Source: Cryptomeria japonica
Taxonomy: Eukaryota; Streptophyta; Pinopsida; Cupressales; Cupressaceae
Reading direction: 5' to 3'
Assembly (NCBI RefSeq): GCF_030272615.1
Contig: NC_081415.1
Coordinates: 376,169,392-376,233,391, forward strand
DNA length: 64,000 nt
Below, piece by piece: positions 23,075 to 35,600 of the stretch. The first letter of the stretch is position 1. Every line of letters begins with the position of its first letter. The notes beneath the pieces were generated by a model, which ran no database searches, had not been told where the DNA came from, and saw only the letters and a program-made list of their open reading frames with translations. The translations under genes were made by a program, and so were the position numbers.

Positions 23075-23365
23075 GGGAAATTCATTCACAGAGAAAGAAA
23101 TAGATTATTTCACACAGAGAAATTCTTTCACAGGAAAAGGAATGGTTTATTTCTTTTCTTTTTCACACAGGGAAATTCTTTCACAGAGGAAGAAATAGAT
23201 TATTTCTTTTGTTTCTTTTCTTTTGTTCTCTACACAGGGAAATTCATTCACAGAGAAAGGAATTCATTTCTTTACACAGGGAAAATTCATTCACAGAGAG
23301 GGGAGATTTATTTATACACACAGGGAGATTTGTCTACAGAGAAAATTGTTTGTACACACAGGGAG
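23075..23365 (+). repeat. Tandem repeat CACAGGGAAATTCATTCACAGAG in S1
   Basis: Six or more irregular units pair CACAGGGAAATT with TTCACAGAGAAAG and T-rich spacers. The short open frames here come from the repeat. Confidence 0.8.
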
Positions 23366-23394
23366 ATCTTATTTTTATCAAAATAAACTGAAGA

Positions 23395-23830
23395 TAATGA
23401 ATCTATTTTCCATTTACTCTACTTCTTTCAATCTGAAACTAATTTCTTATCAGAATTAAAACAATGAATCTTATTTTCTACAAAATCAGAAACTAAGGAT
23501 TTAAACAATGAATCTCATTCTACAAAATCTGAAACAAATTTCTTATCAAAATTTTAAACAATGAATTCCATTCTCTACAAATCTGAAACTAATTTCTTAT
23601 CAAAAATTTAAACAATGAATCTTATTTAACAATAAATCTCATTCTCTACAAAATCTAAAAACTAATTCCTTATCAAAATTTCAAACAATGAATCTCATTT
23701 AAGCCATAAATCTCATTCTTTACAAAATCTAAAACTAATTTCATATCAAGAAATTTAACAATGAATCTTATTTAAACCATGACTCTCATTTTCTACAAAA
23801 TCTAAACTAATTCTTTAACAAAATACAAAT
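23395..23830 (+). repeat. Tandem repeat AACAATGAATCTCATT...TCTGAAACTAATTTC in S1
   Basis: About seven units of ~60 bp containing AACAATGAATCTCATT, CTACAAAATCTGAAACTAAT and TTCTTATCAAAATTT. Confidence 0.8.
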
Positions 23831-24417
23831 GAATTTCATACTCATAATTAATCTAATCAAATCTAATCTACCATAAAAATGAGATGCATGAACTAAGTTG
23901 AAGGAACCTGGATGCTTGAAGATGGTGTAGAGTCTTCCTTGATCCTCCAAATTGAAGAGAAATCCTCCCAACAAAAATCTTAGCTGCCAATGAAAGTGGA
24001 CTACAAAAGAGAATTCAACTTGCAGAAATTTCTTATGGAATAGCTAACTCTCATTTTTGAAACTTGTACCTATTTTATAAAAGAAATTTCAAATTCCCAC
24101 TACCTAATTATTAATTGGAAAAAAAGAGATTCTCTCCCAATTTGGCCTCCATGCAAATTGATTAGGCTTAGTGGGAGGAGTTACATGCAAGGAGGTGGAG
24201 AAGCCTCTAGAAGCTTCTTATTCCTCCTACAACATGTGCCTTAATTTGGGTGAGGGAAATTAAATAACAATTTAAAATATATATGCATTTTCCATGTGTG
24301 TGTGGTTTATTATTTTTATTCCCTTACAATATTCATTCAATAATTCATCCATGGAATATAGTAGAGTTTTGTAATTTAAATCAAAAAAAGATGATAAAGG
24401 AGGGTTGTGACAGAAAC

Positions 24418-24990
24418 TTTACACATTGGTGATGTGTAGAAGGAACTGCTTGCATGTTATGAATCCATGGCCTTCCCAAAAGAACGTTATAAGAGAGATT
24501 CAAATCTAAAACCTGACATAATGTATTCCTTTCCAGAGGTCCAATTTTTATTGGTAACACCATAATTCCTTTAGAAGAATGCTCCTCTTCATCATAAGCC
24601 TTAATGGTTATTTTTTTCTTTGGATCTACTACATGTTTTGAATATCCGAAAGCCTTTATTAAACAATGCACAAATGTTTAAGCCAGCTCCACCATCTATG
24701 AGTACGTGTTTGACATGAGTTTTATTAATGGTGACTTCAATATGTAAGGGAGCATTGTGAGGATGTTGCAAGGATGCATCATCATTTTTAGAAAATGATA
24801 AGCAATGAGGGGCTATAAGGTGTCCCACCATCGTTTGGAGCTGATCTACATCCAAGTCTTTTGAAAGTGATGTTTCTGTTAGAGATTTTTCTAAAATTTC
24901 CTTATGAATAGGTGAAACTTTGAGAAGTTACAAAATTGATATTTGAGCAGGTATTCTTTGCAATTGTTCCACTAAGTTATATTGTTGTGA
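24418..24990 (-). pseudogene. E2 aspartic protease, interrupted by S1
   Basis: Spacer block LQTMVGHLIAPHCLSFSKND, then the active-site strand HVLIDGGAGLNIC (D-G-G in place of D-[ST]-G, as in E1). A frameshift follows just after NIC. The second frame continues ITIKAYDEEEHSSKGIMVLP and the flap-side strand YNVLLGRPWIHNMQAVP, ending at 24418 where S1 begins. The remaining C-terminus lies beyond S1 at 20836. This keeps the LGRPWIH strand lost in E1. Confidence 0.83.
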
Positions 24991-25089
24991 AGTGGAGGTT
25001 GATTCATTTGTTATACCTAGAAATATGACATTTTCTTTGCTTCTCGTAATAACGTTGATTGGTTATGAAGGTGTGTTATCTTTAACAAT

Positions 25090-26724
25090 GATGACATTTA
25101 CCACGTTAAGTGTAGTTCACTTTGTCTTTGCCTTTGTCATCTTTTGATTTAGATTGTTCACCTTTTTCATAGTTTGGAAGCAGAGTTTTGAAGGCTAGGT
25201 GTGATTTGTTTGTCTACGGCTATCCACTATGATAGTTCCATTATCGATTAAATCTTGGATAAGATGTTTCAATCTTTGATAATCATTAGTTTGGTGTCCT
25301 TTATTTTGATGGTAATTGCAAAAATGATTGTCATTCCACCAATTAGGTTTGACTTGTGGTTCATAACTTCTTATTTATGTTAAAATAATCAGTTTGTTCA
25401 CAAGAAGAGTTTTCAAAGCTGATTCCAAGGGTTCTCCAATGTTTGTGAATTTCCTGCGAGGATTGGAGAAAAAAGACTTGGATTTATTGTTTTCTTGATT
25501 GTTATTGCTTGGGATTTGACTTGATAGATTAAATATTGGTTGCTATTTTGTAGTATTACTATCGTCATTTCCTCCATTGATGACATTCCTATAATTTGAC
25601 CAAAACTTGGGTTTTTCATTATTGTTGTTGTTGTTGTCAGAATTATTGTAAACTTTTAGCTCTCTTTTCTTTACCATCGCGTCTTCTATTTTTAGACCAT
25701 TCTCAATCATCTTGGTGAAAGGAGGACATTGCATTTTTAGATGATAACTCATTTCACTAATAAGATTATCAATGAATATGTCCATCTTTTCTTGATCAGG
25801 TACATCTCTTGGATACCTATTAAACATTCGTTTCCATCACTGCAAGAAGATCGTAAAAGATTCACCATTCTTTTGTTTAACATTGCATAAATCTAGCATT
25901 GTTATCTCATTTCTTACATTGTAAGAGTATTGTGAAATAGGTCTATTCACGAGTTCTTAAAAAGATTTGATTCCAGATGGTAATGTGAAGAACCATTCCA
26001 TTGATTGTCCATTTAAACTCCTAGGGAATAGATGCATCGGGTAAGTTTGGTGATGTACAAATTTCATACTCATAGTACAAAACTCCCTAATGTGATCTTA
26101 AGGATTAGATTTTCCATGGTATTTATCATATTTAGGGATCTCACAATGCTGTGGAAATGGTATCATATTCAAACTTTTATCAAAAGGATATGGGCGGATA
26201 TCTTCCAATGAATACTTCTTGGAGCTTGTTCCATTTTGCATATCTTGTATCTGTTGTTGTATATTTTGCATTTGTTGAGTGAGATTTGACAACAGATTAT
26301 CCATATGGTTTCTCCTTGTCTCTTCGTAAGTTATTCTATCACTATGTTCTCTTCTTGTGTCATCATGTTATTTTCTTGTTTCTTCATGGCTTTCTTTATT
26401 TATATCTTTGTTATTTGGATCATCTATGTTTTAAGTATTACTTGTCTCTGCATCTTGTTTCAACCCTTCTATGTTAAATTATTGTGGCAATTTAGCTCTT
26501 GATTTTGCCAGCATCAAAATATATTTTTCTTTTTGTTTTGCTAATGATTTTTCCATTAGTCTATCGAATTTGAAATCTTTCTCAAGGTCTCTAATGGTGT
26601 TATTGACTTCTTCTTCATCAATAACCGTATACCTAAAAGTGTGGAACATTGAATTATCTTCTTCTTCCATTTGTTTGTGTTGTTTTTTGAGTTGTTCATA
26701 TTGAGCTCTAGTCCAAATTGGCAT
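25090..26724 (-). pseudogene. E2 gag
   Basis: Gag starting at 26724 with MPIWTRAQYEQLKKQHKQ; E3 Gag starts with the similar MPIQTRSSHKK, which supports this start. The N-terminal block is charged and helical (to 26479). The middle (26304-26098) has QQMQNIQQQIQDMQNG, then IPKYDKYHGKSNP, the capsid lead-in. The 25827-25543 block contains FNRYPRDVPDQEKMDIFIDN and an Asn-run. The knuckle near 25320-25279 reads CNYHQNKGHQTNDY, in which the last Cys of the CHHC motif is Tyr. Several stops break the frame, so the protein is dead. Confidence 0.82.
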
Positions 26725-28943
26725 GTGATTGTTCCAAAAAAATTGAAGTTTTCTAAAGACAACTCAATAGGTGATTATTGGTTTAGGAAGGTATGCTTTG
26801 TTTATTTTACCAATATTGTTTATTCATTGTGATAAAGCATCTCTTTGTTGAAAAGAACATCCTTGCAAAATTTATCCATCAAATTCAGTCCCACAACCAT
26901 GTAAATAGTGATGAAAATGATGTAGGAGTGTCCTATGTTTCAATAAGATCTTGTGATTGATATACAAGAATCTTATCCTTTTCTGAGTAGCTTTATAACT
27001 AGGTTTTATTTTCTTAAGGTGATACTTAAAAGTCATATAAGCATATCATAGTTTACAAGTTTCCTTGATTCCAATGTGAGCACAATTCTGATATTGATAT
27101 AACCTAGTTTCAAAATAGGAAAGATATATCCAAGGTAATGAACACAAGGTGGATTGATCAAGTTTCGTGATAGAGGATTTGATATATCCTAATGTGAAAC
27201 TAACAATGATGTTGATTTTTTGCACTTAAGATGTTTGAATAAATAGCTTGTTGAATGTTTTATGCTTATGGAAACCTTTTTGGAAATAACATGTTGCATT
27301 GGTGACCCAGTTATCGAATTAGTTTGAAAATGTGTGAGAGTTTAAAGACAATTCTACTCAAGAAGTGTTTTGATACTGATTTTGAAATTTTGGTTTGATA
27401 TACTTTGTTTCAGATGTGAAAAAGCCTTTGTGCTAACGTTTTTGGTCAAAAGTGCTAACTTATGAAATAAAAGCTCTATTTTGTTGCTTGAAAGTGCTAC
27501 TCTGACTATGTTTCAAGGATTCTTTTCAAACTTTCCAGCAAGTTGTTGGATTTTTGCTCATTTTTAGATGATGACTTTCTTAATGTTTTGACCATTCTCA
27601 GCATGTTATAGACATAGAAGACACAATGTTTGAAAAAAAAATGCACAAACAAGTACAAATCTTATGGTAGGCTGAGACAATAATTGTTGAATCTCACATG
27701 GGGTTTCCCCTGAGGCTACGTTATTCAAAGCGGATATTTAGATTCTTGTCGCTATTGGCTCCACCCTCGACATTCACTTCTCTAAGGTAACCAAGCACTA
27801 GTTTCCATGAAAAATCCCCATAGAAAACTTTATATCTATACTAAGAACCATATGTGTGTGAGCCGCTTCAAAGGTCCGACCTCTTGCACCAACAATTAGA
27901 AGGATTTTGGCAACTAGTACAAGTGGTTTTTAGTAAAGGCTTTCAGTCATGTGGCCATACATGTGACACTTTCAGCTCTGTAAATATAGAAGGTTCCCAG
28001 CCTATAAAGGTTACACTCCACAGGGCTTATGGGGAAACATAGTGTCGGTATGAACTTATCAACACATGTTTCTTGTGACTTTCATCACAAACACAATTTA
28101 TTTAGAGTGGATCGGAAGGACTTGGTATTAGCCCTTTTCCAATTTGGGTTGTTCCCCTCTCACTGGCCCCCTCAAGGGCACAACTCAGGAAGGCATGCCC
28201 TCCAAAGGTTACACATAAAAGAAAGTAGGTCTAGTTTTCTGATCACCATATGAGGTTGAGAGAATACTTACCTACTACTTCATCAAGCATGGAAAACACA
28301 AGTTTATTTTAGCCTCCTAAAGTCTATGTGCAACTACTTTAAAGAAGTCACTCAAAATGCAAGTTGCATGCTGTCAATTTATCCTCTTAGTTAAGCTAAA
28401 TGAACAAGATTTGATGTGTTACTTTCCAAAATAAAACTCTTTAATTAACTATGTGAGGAAATGTATGAAATTTTCTTAAAAAAACCCTGCACATAGATAT
28501 GTTAGTAGTTTGAAATATTTAAGTTCTTGGACATTCGGACCTACAGGAAAATTTTGTTAGTTGCAAATAAAAGCATTGTCCTAACAAATGCGTTGTCTTT
28601 CACCTCAAAAGCACTAACCTAGAGGACAAAAGCGTGAACCTGCAATACAAAAGCGCTGCTCTGCGGACTAAGAAGTGAGAAATCACTGACAAAATCGCTA
28701 ACCAAAATGACACATGCGGTAACCTGTAAGACAAAAGCGTTGCTTTGAGGATTAAATGCATTGATTTACAGACAGAAACGCTAACCTAAATGCCAAATGC
28801 GCTAACCTACAAGACAAAAGTGCTAGCCTATTAAATAAAAGTGTTGTCAGAACTCACATAGGAATTAATCTAGATTACAAATGCATTAAATTTGTTTTTG
28901 CGAGTACTAGACAATATATTAGAAAGATATATGTGAGGCTCCT
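26725..28943 (-). other. E2 leader between primer site and gag
   Basis: Long untranslated leader, ~2.2 kb, usual for Tat/Ogre elements. No convincing ORF is present. A block at about 27654-27930 is shared with 51890-52170 in the DNA-transposon region. The part at 28560-28880 carries many CAAAAGCGCTAACCT-like units on the plus strand. Confidence 0.65.
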
Positions 28944-28961
28944 GCCCCACGATGGGCGCCA
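28944..28961 (-). promoter_or_regulatory. E2 primer-binding site (tRNA-Lys)
   Basis: The plus strand reads GCCCCACGATGGGCGCCA, the 3' end of a plant tRNA-Lys including CCA with one mismatch. It lies 3 bases inside the 5' LTR, exactly where minus-strand priming is expected. Confidence 0.85.
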
Positions 28962-28964
28962 AAA

Positions 28965-30100
28965 TCTGTCCACTTGAATTTCATCATCAGAATACTACCT
29001 GCAACATGTTAGTTTCACAAAATGCAAAGGAAATGCTACAGGAAATTCAAACTCAACCAATGAAACTACATGAAATTGATATAAAATAAAAATACTATTA
29101 TTACCTTCATGATTTAAGTCTCAATGTGTCCTAACTTCCCTATTCCTAGTTGCAGATGATGTTCTCTCAAACAAGCACTGATAGCTTCCAAGATGGCATA
29201 TGAAGAATGGACTGATAATTGATAGTTAACTGATACTATGATATGCAATACTAAATGATTATGCTAAATTGCTTCAAGATTAAAACTCACGGATGCATAA
29301 GTTTTCACAAATTGTTAACTTGAAAACTCACTTGAAGACTAACTTGAAGACTAACTCTTTCTCAACTCAAACTCCCACATTTATAGACTTTGAGAGGATA
29401 AGATGACGTGGCCTAGATCAATGGTCATGATCAGATCTGTAGATTTGGATGGTTGTGAGAAAAGGTGAAGGTTGAGAGAAAGGGGGAAGGAGAAGACAAG
29501 TGTCACTCATCTCACCTTGACTTGGTTGTTGACTGAGGGAATCTAGGGATGGTTGGAGAAGATTTAGGCATGAGAGGACAAGTGGACTCAAGTCCTTCCT
29601 AAGATGTAGGGATGTTGGAGAGAATATAGAAGAAGGTTAAGAAATATGTGTACGTACACAATATTTAATTTATTTTGTAAGTTGAAGATAAGTGGCTAAT
29701 AAATGTTTATTTATTTTAAATTTTGTTGAATTAATTTAGCCACATGATGGATGAGTTGGCAAAGGAAAGATGAAGTGGAGATGGAAGGATGAGTTGGAAA
29801 AGGAGTTATATAATTTTAAGAAATCATTTAATATTTGAGACTATAGTATAGAAGAATAATCATTAAATATTAGATATTTAATTGATTAAAGGAATAATTA
29901 AATATTAGATATTTAATTAGTTGATTAGAGGAAAATGATAAATGAATTAATTAATAAAATATTTCAATTAAATTAATAAATAGAAGGACATGAAAATAAA
30001 TAAATTAATCTTTTCAAATTAATTATTTAATAGAAGAATAATTATTAAATAAATGTAAAATATTTATTTAATCGCTCATAGCCAATTTTATGTGTATATA
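28965..30100 (-). repeat. E2 5' LTR (1136 bp)
   Basis: Complete copy. The minus-strand start TATATACACATAAAATTGG (TG changed to TA) is at 30100 and the end GACAGA at 28965. It aligns to the 3' LTR at about 94% identity in the part counted by eye. It includes the ~500 bp deleted from the 3' copy. Confidence 0.9.
29380..29385 (-). promoter_or_regulatory. Putative TATA box of E2 5' LTR
   Basis: TATAAA on the minus strand, conserved with 9821-9826 in the other LTR. Confidence 0.5.
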
Positions 30101-30105
30101 GGTTT
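30101..30105. repeat. TSD of E2, right copy (GGTTT)
   Basis: Matches 9418-9422. Confidence 0.9.
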
Positions 30106-30520
30106 TAATGTTATAATCAATAGGAAGTTTAACACTTCATTTTGCTAGCTCTAGAAAATGCCCTTCTTTTTCTCTAGACATGATGATTTTCATCATTTTT
30201 TGGAAATCTTTATCATTTTGACAGCTATTTATAACAACTTTTATAGGTTCGGAAGCTTTAGACTCGCTAGATGAGGAATCACTATCATTAGCATGGGTAC
30301 TGATATTGTCATAAGTATTGTGTTTAGCAGCTTTTCTTTCTTGTCTTTCTCCAGACATGGTGGGAGATAAGGGTTGATAAAAAATTTGTATATTTGATGA
30401 TGAAGGTTTGTTAGATATTCGTTCTTCTACAAAGAATGGATTAGTCTATAATGAAAAGGATTGTCCTTTACCTTTGGCAACTTTCTTATGAGAACTTTTG
30501 GTTTGAATAGGAATTTATAA
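30106..30520 (-). pseudogene. E1 gag, N-terminal part
   Basis: N-terminal Gag segment cut from the rest by E2. The start region reads PIQTKSSHKKVAKGKG and matches the E3 Gag start at 58681, but the ATG has become ATT. The open stretch 30358-30137 contains the Ser/Asp-rich DSDSSSSESKASEPIKV and NDKDFQKMMKIIMSREKEG, conserved in E3. A stop follows LELAK. The last ~30 bases before 30105 align with E3 up to the E2 junction. Confidence 0.84.
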
Positions 30521-32543
30521 CTAATGTAACCGAGAGCTAAAAGTGATGCAAATGTCAAGATCAAATTGAAGCTAGTTGTTCATTTGATGTAGTGATTTGA
30601 GAGCAGTGACTAAGACTTAGTCTGGTTTCAGGAATGATCTATCTTGTATAAGATGTGATCTAAGTAACTTAGGTTGATTTGAGAGAAGTGACTAAGACTT
30701 AGTCTGATTTCAGGAATGATCTATCCTGTATAAGACGTGTTCTACGTAACTTAAGTTTGATAAGTAGTTGATTGAACTAGCTAAAAGATGATCAACAAAA
30801 TCGTGCAACACACTGGCAGGGGTACACTATCAAGATTATTTATGCTCAGGATTGTGATGACCAGATTTACGCTCGCTATAGACTAATTAGGTAAGTATGA
30901 CAGTTCTAGAAACGTGTGCAAACAGACAAGTTTCTGGACTGACAAAATCAAAAATTTGTACGATAAAGTATTCAGACCCAAAGGATAATTTAGCAAGTCC
31001 CAGACGACATAGGCAATTTCTCATACGAGTTGTTGCCTATACTCGCACGACAATTCAGTGTTCTCTAGAAGAAAATCTAATGAGGATTATGTTTATTCGT
31101 ATGATAGTGTTTCGAAGGTTAGACGATAATTCTCTAGGACTAGAACAACAATTCTCAGGACCAAAATGACAATTTTGACAAGACCGGATGACAAATTGAC
31201 AGGACCAATTCAAACTCATATGACAAGAGGTGTATAGCCAGATGATAATTCAGTAGACTCTACAATAGAGGACTGGATAGATACGAGATTCTGACACGGA
31301 CAAAGTTTTGATCACTGAGTTTTTCAACATTTTTGATTGTTTTCTCCAGTTTCAGTATTTCAATTTCAGTTTTAGGGATGAAAACATAGTAAACACGCAA
31401 GATGTATAATGACTTCAAGCACAACACGCTAACCCTACGAAAGTTGGCTTAGAAGAAAATTTGTGCTTTTAGACTCAGGTACACACCCAATAGCTAATCA
31501 TAATACAGCCACTGAGTCTCAAGCAATGGATTCTTAACGTCGTATTAGCCGACTCCAAATGCTAATGGGGGCATGAAATTGCAAGTATCTTGGAAGAGTT
31601 ACTATCTCTCTTGCACAAAGATTATCTCCCTTTTAGAGGTGAATCAGGTAGCCTCTATCTTAAAGTTCTTAGTAAGGAATTTTGTTTGAAATTACCCCTT
31701 GAAGTCACGCAAGCTTGATTGAGGCCTATAGCCCGACAAGGTATGAAAACAAGTTGTAGTCATGTAAATGTGGTTGAGACTGTGAGGCCCTAAAAATGCC
31801 CGATATGAGAGATCACAAAGAGAAAACTCAAATAATCCCGTCCTCTAAGACTTTAATCACCAAAGGCCTATTTATTATAGTGAGTTGGAATGCTCAGGTC
31901 TAGCTGTACTCACTTGGGTCGTTCTCACAAGGTGATTACTTTTTCCCACTATGATAGGCCCACTAAAAGTACACAAATATCAAAACTTAGAAAAATCTTC
32001 GAGGGTCTGGATTTTTTATTGTTTGTGCAGACAAGAGCATACTCTCCTACCTCTTAGATTTTTCTTAAAACACAAAAGACAAATTTTTTCATTAACGAAA
32101 TAGCAATTTAAGTGCCTAAAAATAAATTTAAAGAATACATGATATTCACTTGAATCTCCTCAAGCAACTTGCAAAAACAATGAATCAGTAGTCATATTGT
32201 TTTTGTGCGACAGACGTGTTCTTCAACAAACATTCTATAAAAAAACTAGTTAGGTTGTAAAAATCTCTAAGGTAGACAAAAAACAAGCCAGGGTTAGCAT
32301 TAGTACCATAAAAACTCAATAAGAAAAAACCCTAAAAATGCAGTCTGTTGTAATACAAGAAACCATAAAATCGTATGATAATTCTCACCCAGTCGTACAA
32401 TAATTCATGATGGACTGTACGAGACCTGCAGATTGTCGTTCAGGCCTCTGTGAAAACTCGTACGAGTTTTTGCAGTAAATGTATGGAAAAAATCCAAAAA
32501 ATAAAAATAAGTTGATATGTGAGGCCGAAAATTGTAGTCTTCT
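30521..32543 (-). other. E1 leader between primer site and gag
   Basis: About 2 kb with no conserved ORF. It aligns in pieces with the E3 leader (56558-58680). An 82-bp unit is tandemly duplicated at 30606-30769, including GACTAAGACTTAGTCTG, and E3 has the same duplication near 58440-58600. From 30900 to 31300 there are many GACAATTCT/GACAAATTGACAGGACC-like short repeats. Confidence 0.65.
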
Positions 32544-32561
32544 GCCCCACGGTGGGCACCA
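32544..32561 (-). promoter_or_regulatory. E1 primer-binding site (tRNA-Lys)
   Basis: The plus strand reads GCCCCACGGTGGGCACCA, the tRNA-Lys 3' end with one mismatch. It lies 4 bases from the LTR end at 32566. Confidence 0.85.
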
Positions 32562-32659
32562 AAAATGTGTTTCTGAAAAGTGGATAAAATCTGCAAGCTT
32601 CTAAAAGATGCAAGTATTAAATTTATCTCCAATTTGTCTAAGAAATACCAGTTCCTACA

Positions 32660-35600
32660 TGTAATGCCTTGCCAGGAAACCCCAAAGGGATTAAGCCATA
32701 ACATAAGAATGGAGTGCAATAATTTTTTTTTTAAGGATAAACACAACATTAAGATACAACGAGATATCAAAATTCAGATTACATAGCAGAAGACATCAAC
32801 TAACACCTACAAAGTTTCCCAACGTGATTACTTAATTACACATTTAACTTAACTCATACTAATAAATCCAATACGTTGATTATCTTAAAAATGAGGTAAC
32901 TCTTAAACAAGGATAATTTCTTTTAGAGTTGACAAAGATATAAACCACATGCTAATGTTTATCCATTATGATTCATTCATACCTTACACTCAATCTTTTC
33001 ATTAAAATTTAAGCCATGCATCTAATTTAATAACACACTTTAATTTCATCATAAACTTATGAGATCTTTCCATGTATACTTAATTTCCTTCACAACAACT
33101 GAATAGATTCCATTACTCTAAGTTACATTCTTTCATGATACAATTTACTGCATTTTAAAAGATGATTGCATACATGCATCTAAGATTAATTCCATCTTAT
33201 CCACTTATACATTCTATCAAAATGTCGATTCATACATGCTAACACTAAACATGAAACATAAGAATAAAAGCATCACATAACACCAAGATGATCTCGGAGT
33301 TCACCCCTAAAGGGCTACATCTTCGGGTCTACTCAACTGCAAGACCCCTCTGATAATTAATAAAATTCTTAATACATAAGGTTCTCATTATTTACAATCT
33401 TGTCATCAAGGCGAAACATAACCAATATACAAACGACCACATCGGTCAATAAATACATAAATGATCCTTGAAAAGGAAAGGATCCAGCTGAACATAATCG
33501 AAGCTAATACAAGGGTCCACTGGAGCATTCACAAACTAAGTCATCGTAACCCTAGGTATAACATAAAACCGATACTCACAAGGGCATAGACAATAGGACG
33601 ACCCACAAATGTGCTCCTATCAGGACAATACAACAACACACTAGCATATGTAGGGACAAGTGTCATCACACAAACTAGTATGGTTACCATGGCAGGTCTT
33701 CATAGGTTCCGGCCCCATACACTAGGTTACCCTGGCAACCTAATCTGAACCTTCGGCCCATCCAAGCCTCATGTGGACCCACACATCGTTTCATGAAGAC
33801 AAGGATGATGGTTTTCCATTTCAGGCCTTCTCACAGCATGTAGAGTCTATGTTAGTACTCATCCCATGTGTGAGGCACAATTATCTTACTTAGAGATTAA
33901 CATTCTAATCTACAGTTAGATTATCACTTATTAGACTCACTTTCAATGGGTTACCCAACAGCCACTTTAGGTGCGGCCCCCAATCGAAAGCCACTTTCCC
34001 ATACGACACTAGACTATACTCAGACGAACTCAAAACCAAGACTTACACATGGTCAGACGAATGAAGTTCAAAATGAAGAAATCCACCATTTGGTCAAACA
34101 TGACTTCATAAGAGGTGCACTGACAAACGATACTCTAACTAGAGACCTGACCGACTAAGGTCAACCATGAAACATCATTCAACACCCACATAAAGGATAT
34201 GACCAATACAACACTACAACAAAATAACAGTCAACTCAAGACCGAGGACAGAAATAGGTACCCCAAATCAAACCATACGATAGGGTCCAATCAACAAATC
34301 AAGCCTTGCCATTACATAAGTAAAAGCGAATATAGAAATTAAACTCCCATAGGCAATAACCAGCAGATACAATCTTTTTCTGAATTGATTTAAACATTAA
34401 ATGTCGATCAAGTTTTCTACATGATCTAAGTTTTCTAAAATACACTAATAGGAAAACATCATTGCAAGGTGAATACAATACCACAATTTGCAATAGTACC
34501 ATTGTCTATTTCTCAAATGGAGGAAAAATATAATTAGACCATTTATTTTACTAATTGAGAATATCAGTAACTTAACAATTTTTCCAAATGATACTTAATT
34601 CAATTTCCAAAAGCATATCATTTAAATTCATAATGTCCAATGATAAAATATTCATTTCTAACATTTCCAGATGGCCTATAACATTAAAATTTTCAAATAA
34701 TATATACTCCCAAATAATGTATATTTTATCTCAAAAATTTTCCAGTATAAATAATATTCTATCTTTTTCCAAAAAGATGCTCCCCTAATATTATAGGTCC
34801 AAAAGGATTAAATATTAATTCATATATATTTATAAGCCCATGGTTAATAAAATATACACAATTAATAATTAATATTGCATAATAATCTAATTAAATATTA
34901 ATTAATATATATATATATATATATTAATTTTCATTAATAAAATATATATTATTAATAATTTAATGAAGCACAACTCTCAAATTAAATATTAATTAATATA
35001 TATATTTATTCTCATTAATAAATATATATTAATAATAATTAATAAATAATTTAAAAAAACTTAATAAAAAAAAACTTTTTAAATAATAAATTTATTTATT
35101 TATTTAACTAAAAAAAAATAATAAAAAGAAAAATACAAAAAAACAAAGGGGGCGATGAGGGCGGCTGGGCCCACCTCCCTTACACGGGGGTTGGGTGGCC
35201 CAAACCCTAGCCATGGGCGACCCTAACCGCGGGCAACGCCACCACGGGGGATGCAGGTCTCGCGACACCTACGCGACCACCGCGGGGGTCGCAGTGAGCT
35301 GCGGCCACCGCCGACTGCGCCCTGCGCAGGGGGAGGAGGCGCGGGTAGAGCTTCGCTCCCCACCCTCCAACCCCAAACAATACATTTTATATATTTTTTT
35401 TAACATTCAAAGCGATTTTTAAACAAAACAAATCGATTTTATATATATAATTTCGATTTAAATATATTTTTCTTTTCAAAAAGACAAACCCCATTTCTTT
35501 TTTTTTTCTTTTTTTAACAGTCTCATAATGAGACTTAAAATAAAAATTTCCAGCAAGAAGAGGTTTTCTAAGATTGAAAGAATTTGTGGAAATACCATCC

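Larger units (their letters stand above)
20842..24412 (+). mobile_element. S1: solo-LTR-like insertion inside E2 protease
   Basis: Starts TGTAATAACCC and ends GGGTTGTGACA, with 5-bp TSD GAAAC at 20837-20841 and 24413-24417. Removing it rejoins the E2 protease reading. It holds no retroelement gene and no second copy of its ends, so a 3.57-kb solo LTR is the simplest reading. A non-autonomous element is possible. The start resembles S2 and S3 (TGTARTRCCC), which suggests plus orientation. Inside are tandem repeats, a GC-rich block and TA microsatellites. Confidence 0.85.
9423..30100 (-). mobile_element. E2: 20.7-kb Ty3/gypsy Tat-like element nested in E1 gag
   Basis: A complete though degenerate element with two LTRs (28965-30100 and 9423-10446), TSD GGTTT on both sides, tRNA-Lys primer site (28961-28944), polypurine tract (10460-10447) and minus-strand gag-pol (26724 down to 15822). 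A 5.4-kb post-pol region carries a plus-strand PMD ORF. Subtracting S1 (3571 bp plus TSD) leaves about 17.1 kb. The LTRs differ at about 29 of ~470 alignable bases counted by eye (roughly 6%), so the insertion is not recent. Pol resembles E1, but the LTR sequence differs, so it is a different family of the same lineage. Confidence 0.92.

Noticed and set aside
27854-28253. Two short plus-strand ORFs in the E2 leader
   Set aside because: Antisense to the element, no domain, and the conserved block there aligns better as non-coding or on the other strand.
35195-35422. 75-codon open frame in GC-rich DNA
   Set aside because: Compositional; no family match and inside a solo-LTR-like insertion.
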